Shown here in pieces: positions 7,935-16,363 of a stretch of 64,000 nucleotides of DNA. The translations under genes were made by a program, and so were the position numbers. The notes beneath the pieces are model-generated. The model was not told the DNA's origin, did not search any database, and saw only the letters and a program-made list of their open reading frames with translations. Location: NCBI RefSeq assembly GCF_004348995.1, contig NZ_SMKQ01000018.1, forward strand, positions 1-64,000. Direction: 5' to 3'. The number at the start of each line of letters is the position of its first letter. Within the stretch, counting starts at the first letter, position 1. Source of the stretch: Nonomuraea terrae (GTDB lineage Bacteria > Actinomycetota > Actinomycetes > Streptosporangiales > Streptosporangiaceae).

Positions 7935-8126
7935 TCAGATCCACGTGTAGGTGTCGTCGGTGACGGCGGGCAGAGCCGCGTCGCCGACGGGCGCGTACGG
8001 CGAGGGCAGCGCGGCCGGCGCTGGGCCGATCGGCGGGAAGATCGGCAGCACGGCCGTCGCCCGGTAGCCGATCCACTCGACGACCCCGGCCTCCCGCCCG
8101 CCCCCGGGCAACACGTCGTACTCCAC
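7935..8126 (-). CDS. Short frame, possible 3' fragment of an unknown gene
   Basis: A GTG-started frame of 63 residues (MEYDVLPGGGREAGVVEWIGY...DDTYTWI) ends 4 bp after the decarboxylase-like gene. It stops abruptly where the exporter remnant begins on the other strand, suggesting it is the tail of a longer gene cut by the rearrangement. It is well formed at codon level but I recognise no family. Confidence 0.3.
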   Translation of the reverse strand: MEYDVLPGGGREAGVVEWIGYRATAVLPIFPPIGPAPAALPSPYAPVGDAALPAVTDDTYTWI

Positions 8127-8127
8127 C

Positions 8128-8486
8128 GCGGCCGGCGCCTTCTTCCTGGTGGGTTTCGGGTGGTTCTCTCTGGCCCACGCCGACAGCGGTTACGCTGCCG
8201 GCGTGCTCGGGCCGATGCTGCTCGTCGCGGTCGGCATCGGCCTGACTTTCCCCACCCTGATGGCCGCGGCGACCGCCGACTTCCCGAGGGCGACGCGGGA
8301 ACCGTCGGCGGCCTGGCCGACACCGCCGGTCAAGTGGGCGGGTCGATCGGCCTGGCGGTGCTCGCGACGGTCGCCGGGTCCTCGCCGACCACCGCCGCCA
8401 CCGGCTACGACCGGGTCTTCGTCATCGCGGCCGGGCTCGGGGCGACGATCGCGGCGCTCAGCATACTGCTGCCGCGACGCCGCTGA
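8128..8486 (+). pseudogene. DHA2-type MFS exporter, C-terminal remnant with frameshift
   Basis: Frame 1 reads GAFFLVGFGWFSLAHADSGY, then a helix ending GIGLTFPTLMAAATADFP up to about 8285. The family sequence continues in the next frame as EGDAGTVGGLADTAGQVGGS and IGLAVLATVAG, ending LLPRRR. One missing C in the CCC run at 8283-8285 explains the shift. Only the last three or so of 14 helices remain, with no start, so the gene is dead. It belongs to the EmrB/QacA drug exporter group. Confidence 0.75.
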
Positions 8487-8646
8487 TGTCAGAGCCTGCT
8501 GACAAAGGGTTTGGTGTCGGGGTTCGAGTCAGGAGACCGCCGGGACCCGGTTGGCAGCCATCCGGTCCGGATGCGCGGGTTAAGAATGTCGACGGCGGCG
8601 TTCCTCGAACGTACAGTCGGATGATGTCGATCCAGCTAGCACTAGC

Positions 8647-8756
8647 ATGGCGGCCATGGCGATCACCGAGGAGACGATCACAAGACTGCGGGTCGCGACT
8701 GCCGCCGGGGACCCGGATGCCGCTCGCGAGTTGGGCCGTCTGCTGTGCATGCTCAG
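8647..8756 (+). pseudogene. 5' fragment of a TPR-like protein gene, cut by Tn3 sequence
   Basis: ATG 8647 (or 8656) begins MAITEETITRLRVATAAGDP, followed by DAARELGRLLC, the first helices of a tetratricopeptide/Sel1-like repeat protein common in actinomycetes. The match ends near 8750, where Tn3 transposase coding sequence starts in another frame. This looks like an insertion junction followed by loss of the rest. Confidence 0.45.
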
Positions 8757-9191
8757 GACCGACTCCGGATCGACAAGACCATGCACCTGCTCGCCCTGGT
8801 CGATCCTGTCGACGACACCTACCGGCGGGTGATGAACCGGCAGCTGACCGTGCAGGAGTCCCGCCACCGCCTGGCCCGCGCGATCTGCCACGGCGGCGGG
8901 GGCCAGATCCGCCAGGCGTATCGCGAGGGGCAGGAGGACCAGCTTGCCACCCTCGGCTTGGTTCTGAAGGCCGTGGTGCTGTGGAACACCCGCTACCTGG
9001 ACGCCGCTGTCGCCCAACTCCGCGCCGGGGACCACAACATCACGGATGAGGATGTCGCCCGTCTCTCTCCGCTCAAGGACCGGCACATCAACTTCCTGGG
9101 CCGCTACCTGTTCAACATCAGGGCCAGCGGCCCCGGACAGGACCTGCGCCCCTTCCGCGACCCGGCGGCCGTCGAGGACGACGAGGACTGA
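8757..9191 (+). pseudogene. tnpA: Tn3 family transposase, C-terminal fragment
   Basis: The frame contains the conserved Tn3 transposase tail: LRIDKTMHLLALVDPVDDTY, RRVMNRQLTVQESRHRLARA, VLWNTRYLDAAVAQLRAG and DVARLSPLKDRHINFLGRY. An intact protein has close to 1000 residues; about 140 remain, so it is not functional. It may be the left relic of the transposon whose resolvase fragment lies at 11098, with the VOC/SDR/TetR genes between. Confidence 0.85.
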
Positions 9192-9265
9192 CAGCCGGCG
9201 CACCAGATCCGTCGTGCCGTTCATCGAAACAGCGCTGGCGCGGTTGGTCGTGCTCGGTTTCGGAG

Positions 9266-9634
9266 TCAGGCCGAGCGGAGACAGAAGGGATGTCCGGCCG
9301 GGCTGGCGTACACCCGGAAGCCCTGCTGGGCGGAGGCGACGACGTCGTCCGTCGGCCGCAGCCGTCGACCACCGGCGTCGAGCACCCGCTTGTCCGCGGG
9401 GCCCACGTCGTCCGTAGCGAGGTCGAAGTGCATCTGCTGGGAGGCGCCGTTGGGCCACTGCGGCGGCACATGCCCTGGAGCGTGCTGGATCACGATCACG
9501 GGGAAGCCGTCGATCTGCAGAAAGTGGTGCGTTGCCGTCCTCGTGATCGAGCCGCCGAGCAGCCGGTGCCAGAACGAGCTCTCGCTCTCCAGGTCCGCGG
9601 CGTTCACGATCAGTGATGTCAGGCTGAAGGTCAT
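9266..9634 (-). CDS. VOC family (glyoxalase-like) protein
   Basis: 122 residues from ATG 9634, preceded by GAGGAG (spacing 6-7). The single vicinal oxygen chelate module reads MTFSLTSLIVNAADLESESSFWHRLLGG, later MHFDLATDDVGPADKRVLDAGG and a final FRVYASPAGHPFCL. Short VOC proteins bind a metal with His/Glu ligands and act as dioxygenases, isomerases or antibiotic-binding proteins. It lies 35 bp downstream of the SDR gene on the same strand, so the two are probably one operon under the TetR gene at 10525. Confidence 0.85.
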   Translation of the reverse strand: MTFSLTSLIVNAADLESESSFWHRLLGGSITRTATHHFLQIDGFPVIVIQHAPGHVPPQWPNGASQQMHFDLATDDVGPADKRVLDAGGRRLRPTDDVVASAQQGFRVYASPAGHPFCLRSA

Positions 9635-9669
9635 GGTGTTTCTCCTCGAATCGCGTATGGGGGTGCGGC

Positions 9670-10443
9670 TCAAACCACGGGGATGATGCCGCCGTCGACC
9701 CGGAACTGAGTACCGGTGAGCCATTTGGCGCGGCCGGAAGCGAGGAACGCGATCATCTCTGCGACGTCCTCGGGTTCGCCGGGGCGCCCCATCGGCACCT
9801 TCAGGTGGTCCACGATCTGCTGCTTGACATCGTCGATGCCCACGCCCTGGCTGTCGGCCATCTGCTGAAGATGGTCGACCGCTCCCTCGGTGACGACGAA
9901 GCCCGGCAGAACGCACACCACGCGTACGCCGTGCTCGCCCACCGCCGTCGCCAACTCGCGGCTGTAGGCGTTGAGCGCCGCCTTCGATGCCGCGTACGAC
10001 GCCTCGGCAGGCTGGGGGAGGTGGCTGGCGATGGAGGAGACGTGCACCACGACGCCGGAGCCACGCTCGACCATCCCGGGAACCAGGGCCCGGTCGAGCC
10101 GGACCGCGCTGAGCAGGTTCATCTCCAGGTCGGCGAGCCAGGACGCGTCCGACCGCTCCAGGGTCGGCATCGGTCCGGTTGCGGCTCCGGCGTTGTTGAC
10201 CAGGACGTCGATGCCTCCGACGCTGTCCACTACTCGTCGGCCGAGTTCCGCTGCTCCCTCCTCGGACCGCAGGTCGGCGGGAATGAAGGTGGCGGGCAAG
10301 TCTTCCGGGGGCGCTGTTCGCGCGGCCGTCAGCACGGTGGCGCCGGCTACGGCGAAGCGACGAGCCGTCGCCTCCCCGAGCCCTCGGCTACCGCCGGTCA
10401 CCAGCACTCGCAGGCCGGCGAGCCCTTCGTGCTCGATCGTCAT
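9670..10443 (-). CDS. SDR family oxidoreductase
   Basis: 257 residues, a classical short-chain dehydrogenase. Cofactor motif TGGSRGLG near residue 16, NNAG near 88, catalytic Ser in VHVSSIASHL, YAASK (Tyr and Lys of the active site) and a C-terminal FRVDGGIIPVV. An Arg just after the second strand (AARTAPP) hints at NADPH. The substrate is unknown. It is divergent from tetR (10525) with a shared 19-bp inverted repeat between them. Confidence 0.92.
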   Translation of the reverse strand: MTIEHEGLAGLRVLVTGGSRGLGEATARRFAVAGATVLTAARTAPPEDLPATFIPADLRSEEGAAELGRRVVDSVGGIDVLVNNAGAATGPMPTLERSDASWLADLEMNLLSAVRLDRALVPGMVERGSGVVVHVSSIASHLPQPAEASYAASKAALNAYSRELATAVGEHGVRVVCVLPGFVVTEGAVDHLQQMADSQGVGIDDVKQQIVDHLKVPMGRPGEPEDVAEMIAFLASGRAKWLTGTQFRVDGGIIPVV

Positions 10444-10459
10444 GGGCGTACTCCTTCAG

Positions 10460-10514
10460 TAAGGTGAACCAGACTCCGGAAACTGTACACACAAACGGAA
10501 TCCGACTCACCTTA
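10460..10514. promoter_or_regulatory. Imperfect 19-bp inverted repeat, candidate TetR operator
   Basis: The arms 10460-10478 (TAAGGTGAACCAGACTCCG) and 10496-10514 agree at 15 of 19 positions when one is reversed, including a perfect TAAGGTGA at the outer ends. They span the gap between the divergent SDR and tetR genes, and the right arm reaches the ribosome binding site of tetR (GGAGG at 10516-10520). Autoregulation plus control of the SDR-VOC operon is the natural reading. Confidence 0.6.
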
Positions 10515-10524
10515 TGGAGGACCA

Positions 10525-11097
10525 TTGCCGTCATCACGTCCGCTGCGCGCCGATGCCCGCCGCAACCGCGAAGCGCTCCTGGCCGCGGCGCGTGAGGCGT
10601 TCCTCGCCGACGACGACGCCCATGTGGAGGAGATCGCCCGCCGAGCCGGTGTGGCCGTCGGCACGCTGTACCGCCACTTCGAAACGCGCGAGGCGCTCGT
10701 CGCGGAGGTGTACCGCCAGGAAGTCGCCGAGCTCTGCGCAACCCCCGCCCGGCTGCTCGCGCAACACGCCCCGGACGAAGCCCTGCGCACCTTCCTGCTG
10801 CTGCTCGTGGAGCACGCGGCAGTAGGCAGAGGGATGGGCGAGGCGCTGGAAAGCATCATGGCAACCGATTCGCCGGTCTTCGACGACGCGCGCGACGAGA
10901 TGGCCCGCGCCCTCGACGAACTCCTCGCCGCAGGCGTTGCAGCCGACCTCGTCCGCAGCGGCATCAACGGACGCATCGTCCTGCGCGCGCTCGGCGGCAT
11001 CTGCGGGATGCGCGCCAAAGGCTGGAAGGACGATGCGCTACGCATCGCCACGATCCTGTATGACGGGTTGCGCTACGGCGCAGCGAACCACGGCTAG
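10525..11097 (+). CDS. TetR family transcriptional regulator
   Basis: 190 residues. The start is TTG 10525, five bases after GGAGG; the ATG at 10514 is out of frame. After a basic arm (RADARRNREALLAAAREAF) comes the HTH: HVEEIARRAGVAVGTLYRHF, then ETREALVAEVYRQEV. The C-terminal domain resembles the group with a LRALGGICGM helix (AcrR-like, TetR_C-SBP type). The stop codon TAG is immediately followed by resolvase coding sequence, so the gene abuts a recombination junction but is itself complete. Confidence 0.88.
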   Translation: MPSSRPLRADARRNREALLAAAREAFLADDDAHVEEIARRAGVAVGTLYRHFETREALVAEVYRQEVAELCATPARLLAQHAPDEALRTFLLLLVEHAAVGRGMGEALESIMATDSPVFDDARDEMARALDELLAAGVAADLVRSGINGRIVLRALGGICGMRAKGWKDDALRIATILYDGLRYGAANHG

Positions 11098-11669
11098 CGT
11101 GCCACGCCTTCCTCGATCCCGGCGACACCCTCGTCGTCCCCTCGCTCGACCGCTACGGCCGCAGCCTCCAGGACCTCATCAATATGGTGGCCGAGCTACG
11201 CGACCGCGGCGTCGGCTTCACCTCGCTGCACGAGAACCTGGATACCACCACCCCCGGTGGCCGGCTCGTCTTCCACGTCTTCGCCGCCCTCGCGGAGTTC
11301 ATCCGCGAGCTGATCGTCATCGGCACCAACGAGGGACTGGCCGCCGCCCGCGCCCGCGGCCGCGTCGGTGGACGCCCCAGCGTCCCCACCGAAAAAGTTA
11401 TCCGCGCCGCTCGCGACCTCCTGCCCGACCCCGGCCGCTCGATCACCTCGATCGCCAAACTGCTGGGCATCTCCCCGGGCACCCTCTACAACCACAGCCC
11501 GGACCTGCGGGAACTGCGCGCGGGCGCCGTACCCCGCCAGCCTGAAGCCCCCTGGAAGCAGGCGGACCTCAGCCAGATCAATCTCACCGGGATTTCCTGT
11601 ACGCCAACTACTCACACCAAGATGCGATGGCGTCGAGGGTTGCCAGGGCGCTGTGCTCCAGGCCGATGA
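11098..11669 (+). pseudogene. Serine resolvase/invertase, 5'-truncated
   Basis: The frame enters directly at LVVPSLDRYGRSLQDLINMV (the conserved LDRLGRS block), followed by FTSLHENLDTTTPGGRLVFH, FAALAEFIRELI, a VGGRPSV linker and a C-terminal HTH (SITSIAKLLGISPGTLYNH). The N-terminal half carrying the catalytic Ser of the YxRVS motif is missing, so it cannot recombine DNA. The group is Tn3 resolvase/Hin. It is placed 3' of the VOC/SDR/TetR cassette, opposite the Tn3 transposase remnant. Confidence 0.85.
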
Positions 11670-12287
11670 GGCCGCCGGCCCGCGCGTAAGGCCCGGGGGG
11701 AACTCCTCCAGCACCGACACGGACGTGCAGCTTGTAGAACAGGTGCGGCCGCTCGCCGTCCCGGTAGCAGACGACGCGGGCCATGTTGATGCGGCCGGAA
11801 CCTCTGCCGCGTACCGTCACTACCGGATGGGCACCGACCGGCGCCCAGGTGCGTCCCTTCGGCGGCCTCAGTCCCTGCCCGGCTTCGTCTTCGAAGCACA
11901 GGTAGGCACCCAGGTCCGCCGCGGTGGCTTGGCCGCCGGCCACACCTCGGCCTTCCACAGCGCGATGGCCTGCTCGTCCCGCTCGATCGCGCGCCGGGCC
12001 GGCACCTGCACCGACCGGCCGTGGCGATGCAGCAGCTCGCCCACCCCCTCGACGGTGTAACCGGTGTGGAACAGCCGCCCGATCAGGGTTGTGACCCGGC
12101 CCAGCGTCCAGCACTGATCCTCGACATAGCCCCAGGCCAGTGGCCCGCGCTTGAGCTCGGCATCCAGCCGCTGCCACTGCCGGGCCGACAGCTCCCCGGC
12201 CTCGAACCACTCGGCCGCCTGCAGCCGCACACGCTCGCGCCGCTCCTGCTCAGCGGGCGTGTATCCACCCCTTTGCCCATACCGCAT
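11608..12287 (-). pseudogene. IS630 family transposase, frameshifted and 3'-truncated
   Basis: Starts MRYGQRGGYTPAEQERRERV; then a winged-helix part with TLGRVTTLIGRLFHTGYTVE. After KAEVWPAAK the frame must change (one G lost near 11928, AAGGCC to AAGCC) to reach LGAYLCFEDEAGQGLRPPKG and GRTWAPVGAHPVV. The first catalytic Asp of the DDE triad (FEDE) is present, but the sequence ends around LIGLEHSALATLDAI, before the second Asp and the Glu. The tail overlaps the resolvase remnant. Confidence 0.75.
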
Positions 12288-12540
12288 GCTCCGGTCGTAC
12301 CTCACCCGAAGCGATCCGTCACGAGGCTAGAACTCTACGCATTCAACCTGTGTACCTGCGGCAGCCTTACGACAACGGTTTGGATTCAGACAGGACCGTG
12401 GCCTTCCGGGGCGATTCAGGCCTTGCCCTCGAGGTGCTTCGGCCCCGCGGCTGCGGTTATCGACGTCGGGCTCGGCCTGAGCCGGGACGAGTCTGTGCCC
12501 GGGGGATGCCGGATCTGCATACCGCTCCGGACGATGGATG

Positions 12541-13707
12541 TCAGCTCGGCATAATGTCTCGGTCGAAGATGTCGATCGGCAGATAGAGCGTCACGGTCGG
12601 ATTCGGGATCGTGACGATACAACTGATACGGATCTTGACGGGCGCGACACTCAGGATCACGTACGCCTGCTCGCCGCTGTAGCCCAGCCCCATCAGGTAG
12701 TCCACGGCCCGGTGGACCGCCTCCTGGGCCGCGAAGCTCGCGTCCTGATACCCCTGCTCCTTGCCGCGGAAGCAGAAGCCGGTGAAGCCGAGATAGCGGG
12801 CGGCGCCGAGTTGCGCGACCAGTGGTGCTGGACGGACGATCGGCGTGGTGATCCGGTGGCGGGCCATGCCGTCCTTGATGACATGGAGCCGCAGCCAGCT
12901 GCGGCCGTCCATTTCCATCGCGTTGAAGCTGCATTCGCCGTCCGCCGCCGAGAGATGGTGGTCGCCGAGCGACAGCAGCGCGCCGTCCACGAAAACCGGG
13001 AAGTAGACCGTGGCTCCCGGGCCGAGGGTGTTGATGTCCATGTTCCCGCCGTTCTCCCGGGGCGGCTGGGTGCGGGCCGCCACTCGCGCGGCCTCGACTC
13101 CGAGGCCGCGTAGCAACGCGTTCTGGGGGTCGGGGGCGAAGGCGCGGCCGTCGGCGTACAGAGGGCGCTCGCGCTTGTCCCATAGGCGCATCAGCTCGAA
13201 CGACGGCGCGACCCCCATGGTTCCGGCATGTGGCTGGGCGGGGATGCGCACGCCGGGCACTTCGGGTGACTCCGCGATGGCGCCGCGGGCGTACCACGTC
13301 GATCGGTAGCCCTCAGGAAAGGTTTCGCTGAGCAGTCCCGGCGTGTCGGGCAGGATGTTGGAGAAGGCGATGCCGCTCAGCGGCTCGACGCCGAGCACCT
13401 CCGCGACCAGCACGTCTCCGGGACGTGCGCCGTTGACGTAGACCGGTCCGGTCAGCGGATGCATGCGCGACAGATCGACACGGCGCAGCTCGTCGAGGCC
13501 GCCGTTGTCGTGGATCTGATAGTCGTCGTAGGCGGCCGCCTCCAGGATCACCTCGCCGCCCGGATCCACCGTCACAGCCGGTGGGATCTCGGGATGCCAG
13601 CGGTTGTGCCCGATCTTGGGTTGCTCGGCGAGTGGGACGCCGATGTCGCAGGTGAGGCGAGGCACGTCCAGATAGCGGTCGCTGTAGCGGGAGAACGGCT
13701 GCATCAT
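12541..13707 (-). CDS. Acetamidase/formamidase family protein
   Basis: 388 residues, the typical length. Family motifs: IGHNRWHPEIPP near residue 32, HPLTGPVYVNGARPGD near 83, QPHAGTMGVAPS, PPRENGGNMDI, GDHHLSAADGE and a closing YVILSVAPVKI. The enzymes hydrolyse formamide or short amides to ammonia and the carboxylate. It begins inside the stop of the SHMT-like gene (ATGA at 13704-13707), so the two are co-translated, and both are divergent from a PucR regulator, a family often tied to nitrogen supply. Confidence 0.9.
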   Translation of the reverse strand: MMQPFSRYSDRYLDVPRLTCDIGVPLAEQPKIGHNRWHPEIPPAVTVDPGGEVILEAAAYDDYQIHDNGGLDELRRVDLSRMHPLTGPVYVNGARPGDVLVAEVLGVEPLSGIAFSNILPDTPGLLSETFPEGYRSTWYARGAIAESPEVPGVRIPAQPHAGTMGVAPSFELMRLWDKRERPLYADGRAFAPDPQNALLRGLGVEAARVAARTQPPRENGGNMDINTLGPGATVYFPVFVDGALLSLGDHHLSAADGECSFNAMEMDGRSWLRLHVIKDGMARHRITTPIVRPAPLVAQLGAARYLGFTGFCFRGKEQGYQDASFAAQEAVHRAVDYLMGLGYSGEQAYVILSVAPVKIRISCIVTIPNPTVTLYLPIDIFDRDIMPS

Positions 13708-15037
13708 GGGTCCTTACTGGTCGGGGCGGCGGTGAAGCGCACTGTGGTGAAGGGCGCACGCCATGCGGCGACCTCGGTCGCCAGCGTGGCGGGCGCGCCG
13801 TGGGGGGCGAGGGCGCGGGCGATGAAGACGGCCAGGGTGGACATGTCGTCCTCGTCCATGCCGATGCGGGTGATCTCCGGGGTGCCGAGCCGCAGGCCGT
13901 TCATGTCGCCGGCCACCGGCTCCATGGGCAGACCGATGCCGCTTGCGAGCAGGTTCGAGGCACGCAGCCGGTGAGAGGCGTGCTGCCCGCCGCCGTAGCG
14001 GTGCGCGGGTACGGCGAACTGGTACAAGGTCGTCCCGTCCGCGAACACCGGCACCTCCAGCGTCCGCAGTTCGGACGCGAGCCTGGCCGCGTTCGTCGCC
14101 ATCGCGCGTGCGTAGGCGGGTCCCTGTGCCTTCCAGTCGAGCAGCGTGACAGCGAGCGCGGCGATGCGGCCGGCATCGGAGTTGGCGGTCAGCCCGGGGT
14201 AGGCGATGGCGTCGAGGCGCTGCGCCAGTTTCTCGTCGTCGGTGACGATCAGTCCGCCGGGCGGCCCGCCGAGGCTCTTGTACGTACTCATTGTGACCAG
14301 GTGCGCGCCCTCGCGCAGCGGGTTCGGCCAGACACCGCCGGCGATCATGCCGCACATGTGGGCGGCATCGCACAATACGCGTGCTCCGACGGAGTCGGCG
14401 ATCTCCCGCACGGCCGCGATCGGGTGTGGGAAGAGATTAAGGCTGCCACCGATGGTGATCAATGCCGGACGCAGCCGGACGGCCAGCTCGCGCAACCCGG
14501 CCAGGTCGACGGTGTAACCGTCCGTGGCAGGGGGCGCGGGGACGGTGCTGAGCCCGTACAGCCCGGCGGCGCCCGCGGCGTGGTGGGTGACGTGGCCGCC
14601 GACGCTCGAGGGTGGGGAGAGGATCGTGTCTCCGGGGCGGCAGGTCGCCATGAAGGCATACAGGTTGGCCTGGGCGCCGGAGCCGACGCGGACCTCGGCG
14701 AAGTCGGCGTCGAAGACCTGCGCGGCCAGCTCAGTGGCGATGATCTCGATCTGCTCGATGGCCTCCAAGCCCGTCTCGTACTTCTCTGCCGGATGGCCGA
14801 GTGAGGGACGGGTGCCCAGTCCGGCCGACAGCAATGTCTCGGCCAGGGGGTTCATGACGTTCGCCGCGGATTGAGATTGACCGCCTCGGTGCGGTGGATG
14901 CGGCCGTTCCAAGCGGCCAGGCGGCTGATCTCCTCCAATGTGGCGCCGGGGGCTTGTCCGACCGCAGCGCCGGCTACTTCGCGGGTCAAGCGCTCGCTCG
15001 CGGCGGACATCCAGGGACGGGGAAAGCGGGCACGCAT
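13704..15037 (-). CDS. Serine hydroxymethyltransferase-like PLP enzyme, interrupted by a one-base deletion
   Basis: From ATG 15037 (or 15010) the product reads MRARFPRPWMSAASERLTRE, later IHRTEAVNLNP, and stops. One frame over it continues AANVMNPLAETLLSAGLG, as SHMT-like proteins do. A missing G/C near 14864-14868 restores the join and gives exactly 445 codons. Downstream: DAAHMCGMIAGG, the PLP lysine in STYKSLGGPPGG, and GLRLGTPEITRIG. It differs from true GlyA (THK to TYK), so it may act on another amino acid. Either a recent pseudogene or a sequencing error. Confidence 0.75.
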
Positions 15038-15173
15038 CACGGTCTCATCTCCGGGTTCGGGCACGTCTGGTTCGACGGTAAGTAGCGGCCGGCGGCCGAC
15101 GCATCGGATCGATGCCGAGATCGTCCCCGTATCGGTCTCGACATCTGTCGCACCCTGATGGAGAGAATCAGGC

Positions 15174-16310
15174 ATGGATCTTCAGGACCTGCTGGAAGAC
15201 CTCGCCCAGCGGCTCGGCCGCGGGCTGTTGATGGACTCGACGGACGGCCGGCTGATCGGCTACAGCAAGCAGGACGCACACGCGGACCCGGCTCGCGTCG
15301 CCTCGATCCTGTCGCGCCGGGTCGCGCCAGAGATCCGCGAATGGCAGAACCAGTACGGCATCGCCAGGGCGACCGGGCTCGTCCGCCTGCCCCCGAACGC
15401 CGAACTCGGCATAGGAGCTCGCTGGTGCGTTCCGGTCAGGCACGGCGGGCGACGCCTCGGCTATCTGTGGGCCCTCGCAGACGGCCAGGCGCTCGACAGG
15501 GTCGCACTCGGCACGCTCACCGATGGCGCCAGCGAACTGGCCCGGGTCCTCGCCGGGCCGAGCGGCGAGCGCGAGGTCCTGCTCCGCCGGTTACTCGATC
15601 CGGACCAGACCGCGGAAGCCGCCCGCGACCGGCTGGCCGTGCTCGATCCGTTGCTGCTCCACTCCGAGGTTCTCCTCTGTGCCGCCGTGCCGATCAGCCG
15701 CAGCCGCGAACGCGTGCCCGCCCTGTCCGCCCGCGAGTTGGAGCGCCTCGGCGCGGCGCTACCCCGGGCGTTCGTCTGCTTCGTCACCCCCACGCACGTG
15801 GCCGCACTGCTCTCGCACGGCCGCAGTGGTGCCACAGCCTTGGACAAGGGACTGCGACAGGCCGCCCGTCGTCCCTTCGCCATCGGGATCGGCGATCCGG
15901 TGCCCTTCGAGGTGCCTGCGATACGCGAGGCGTACGGTCAGGCCAGAGCAGCCGCACAGGTGGCCGCACTGGATCCGGCGTTGCGGCGTACCCTGCCCTG
16001 GTCGGCCGCCGGGCCGTACCGCATGCTGTTCCCCGTCGCGGCGTCTGGGCCGGACCCGGTGCTCGCCCCGCTGGAAGGCGACAGAGGCCTCCTGAACACC
16101 TTGGAGACGTACCTCGATGTCGGCTGTGACGTCCAACGCACAGCGGCGTCGCTGCACCTGCACCGGAGCACCGTGTATTACCGGCTCCATCGGATATCCG
16201 CGATTCTCGGCGCGGACCTCCACGACGGGCTGGTGCGTTCCCACCTGCACCTTGCCCTGAAGGCACGCCGTCTGACCGGCTCAGCCGCAAAGGGGACACT
16301 CTCTCCCTGA
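15174..16310 (+). CDS. PucR family transcriptional regulator
   Basis: 378 residues. The first 140 (MDLQDLLEDLAQRLGRGLLM) resemble the GAF-like sensor part found in many PucR proteins; a GGDEF-related middle follows (FAIGIGDPVPFEVPAIREAY). The C-terminal PucR HTH is clear: LLNTLETYLDVGCDVQRTAA, then HLHRSTVYYRLHRI. GGAGAG (15160-15165) is 8 bases from ATG 15174. Divergent from the SHMT-like/amidase operon, which it most likely activates. Confidence 0.87.
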   Translation: MDLQDLLEDLAQRLGRGLLMDSTDGRLIGYSKQDAHADPARVASILSRRVAPEIREWQNQYGIARATGLVRLPPNAELGIGARWCVPVRHGGRRLGYLWALADGQALDRVALGTLTDGASELARVLAGPSGEREVLLRRLLDPDQTAEAARDRLAVLDPLLLHSEVLLCAAVPISRSRERVPALSARELERLGAALPRAFVCFVTPTHVAALLSHGRSGATALDKGLRQAARRPFAIGIGDPVPFEVPAIREAYGQARAAAQVAALDPALRRTLPWSAAGPYRMLFPVAASGPDPVLAPLEGDRGLLNTLETYLDVGCDVQRTAASLHLHRSTVYYRLHRISAILGADLHDGLVRSHLHLALKARRLTGSAAKGTLSP

Positions 16311-16363
16311 GCACGGGGTCAGAGGCGGTTACTCAGTGGTCGAGTTCGTACATTCTTCGGGGG

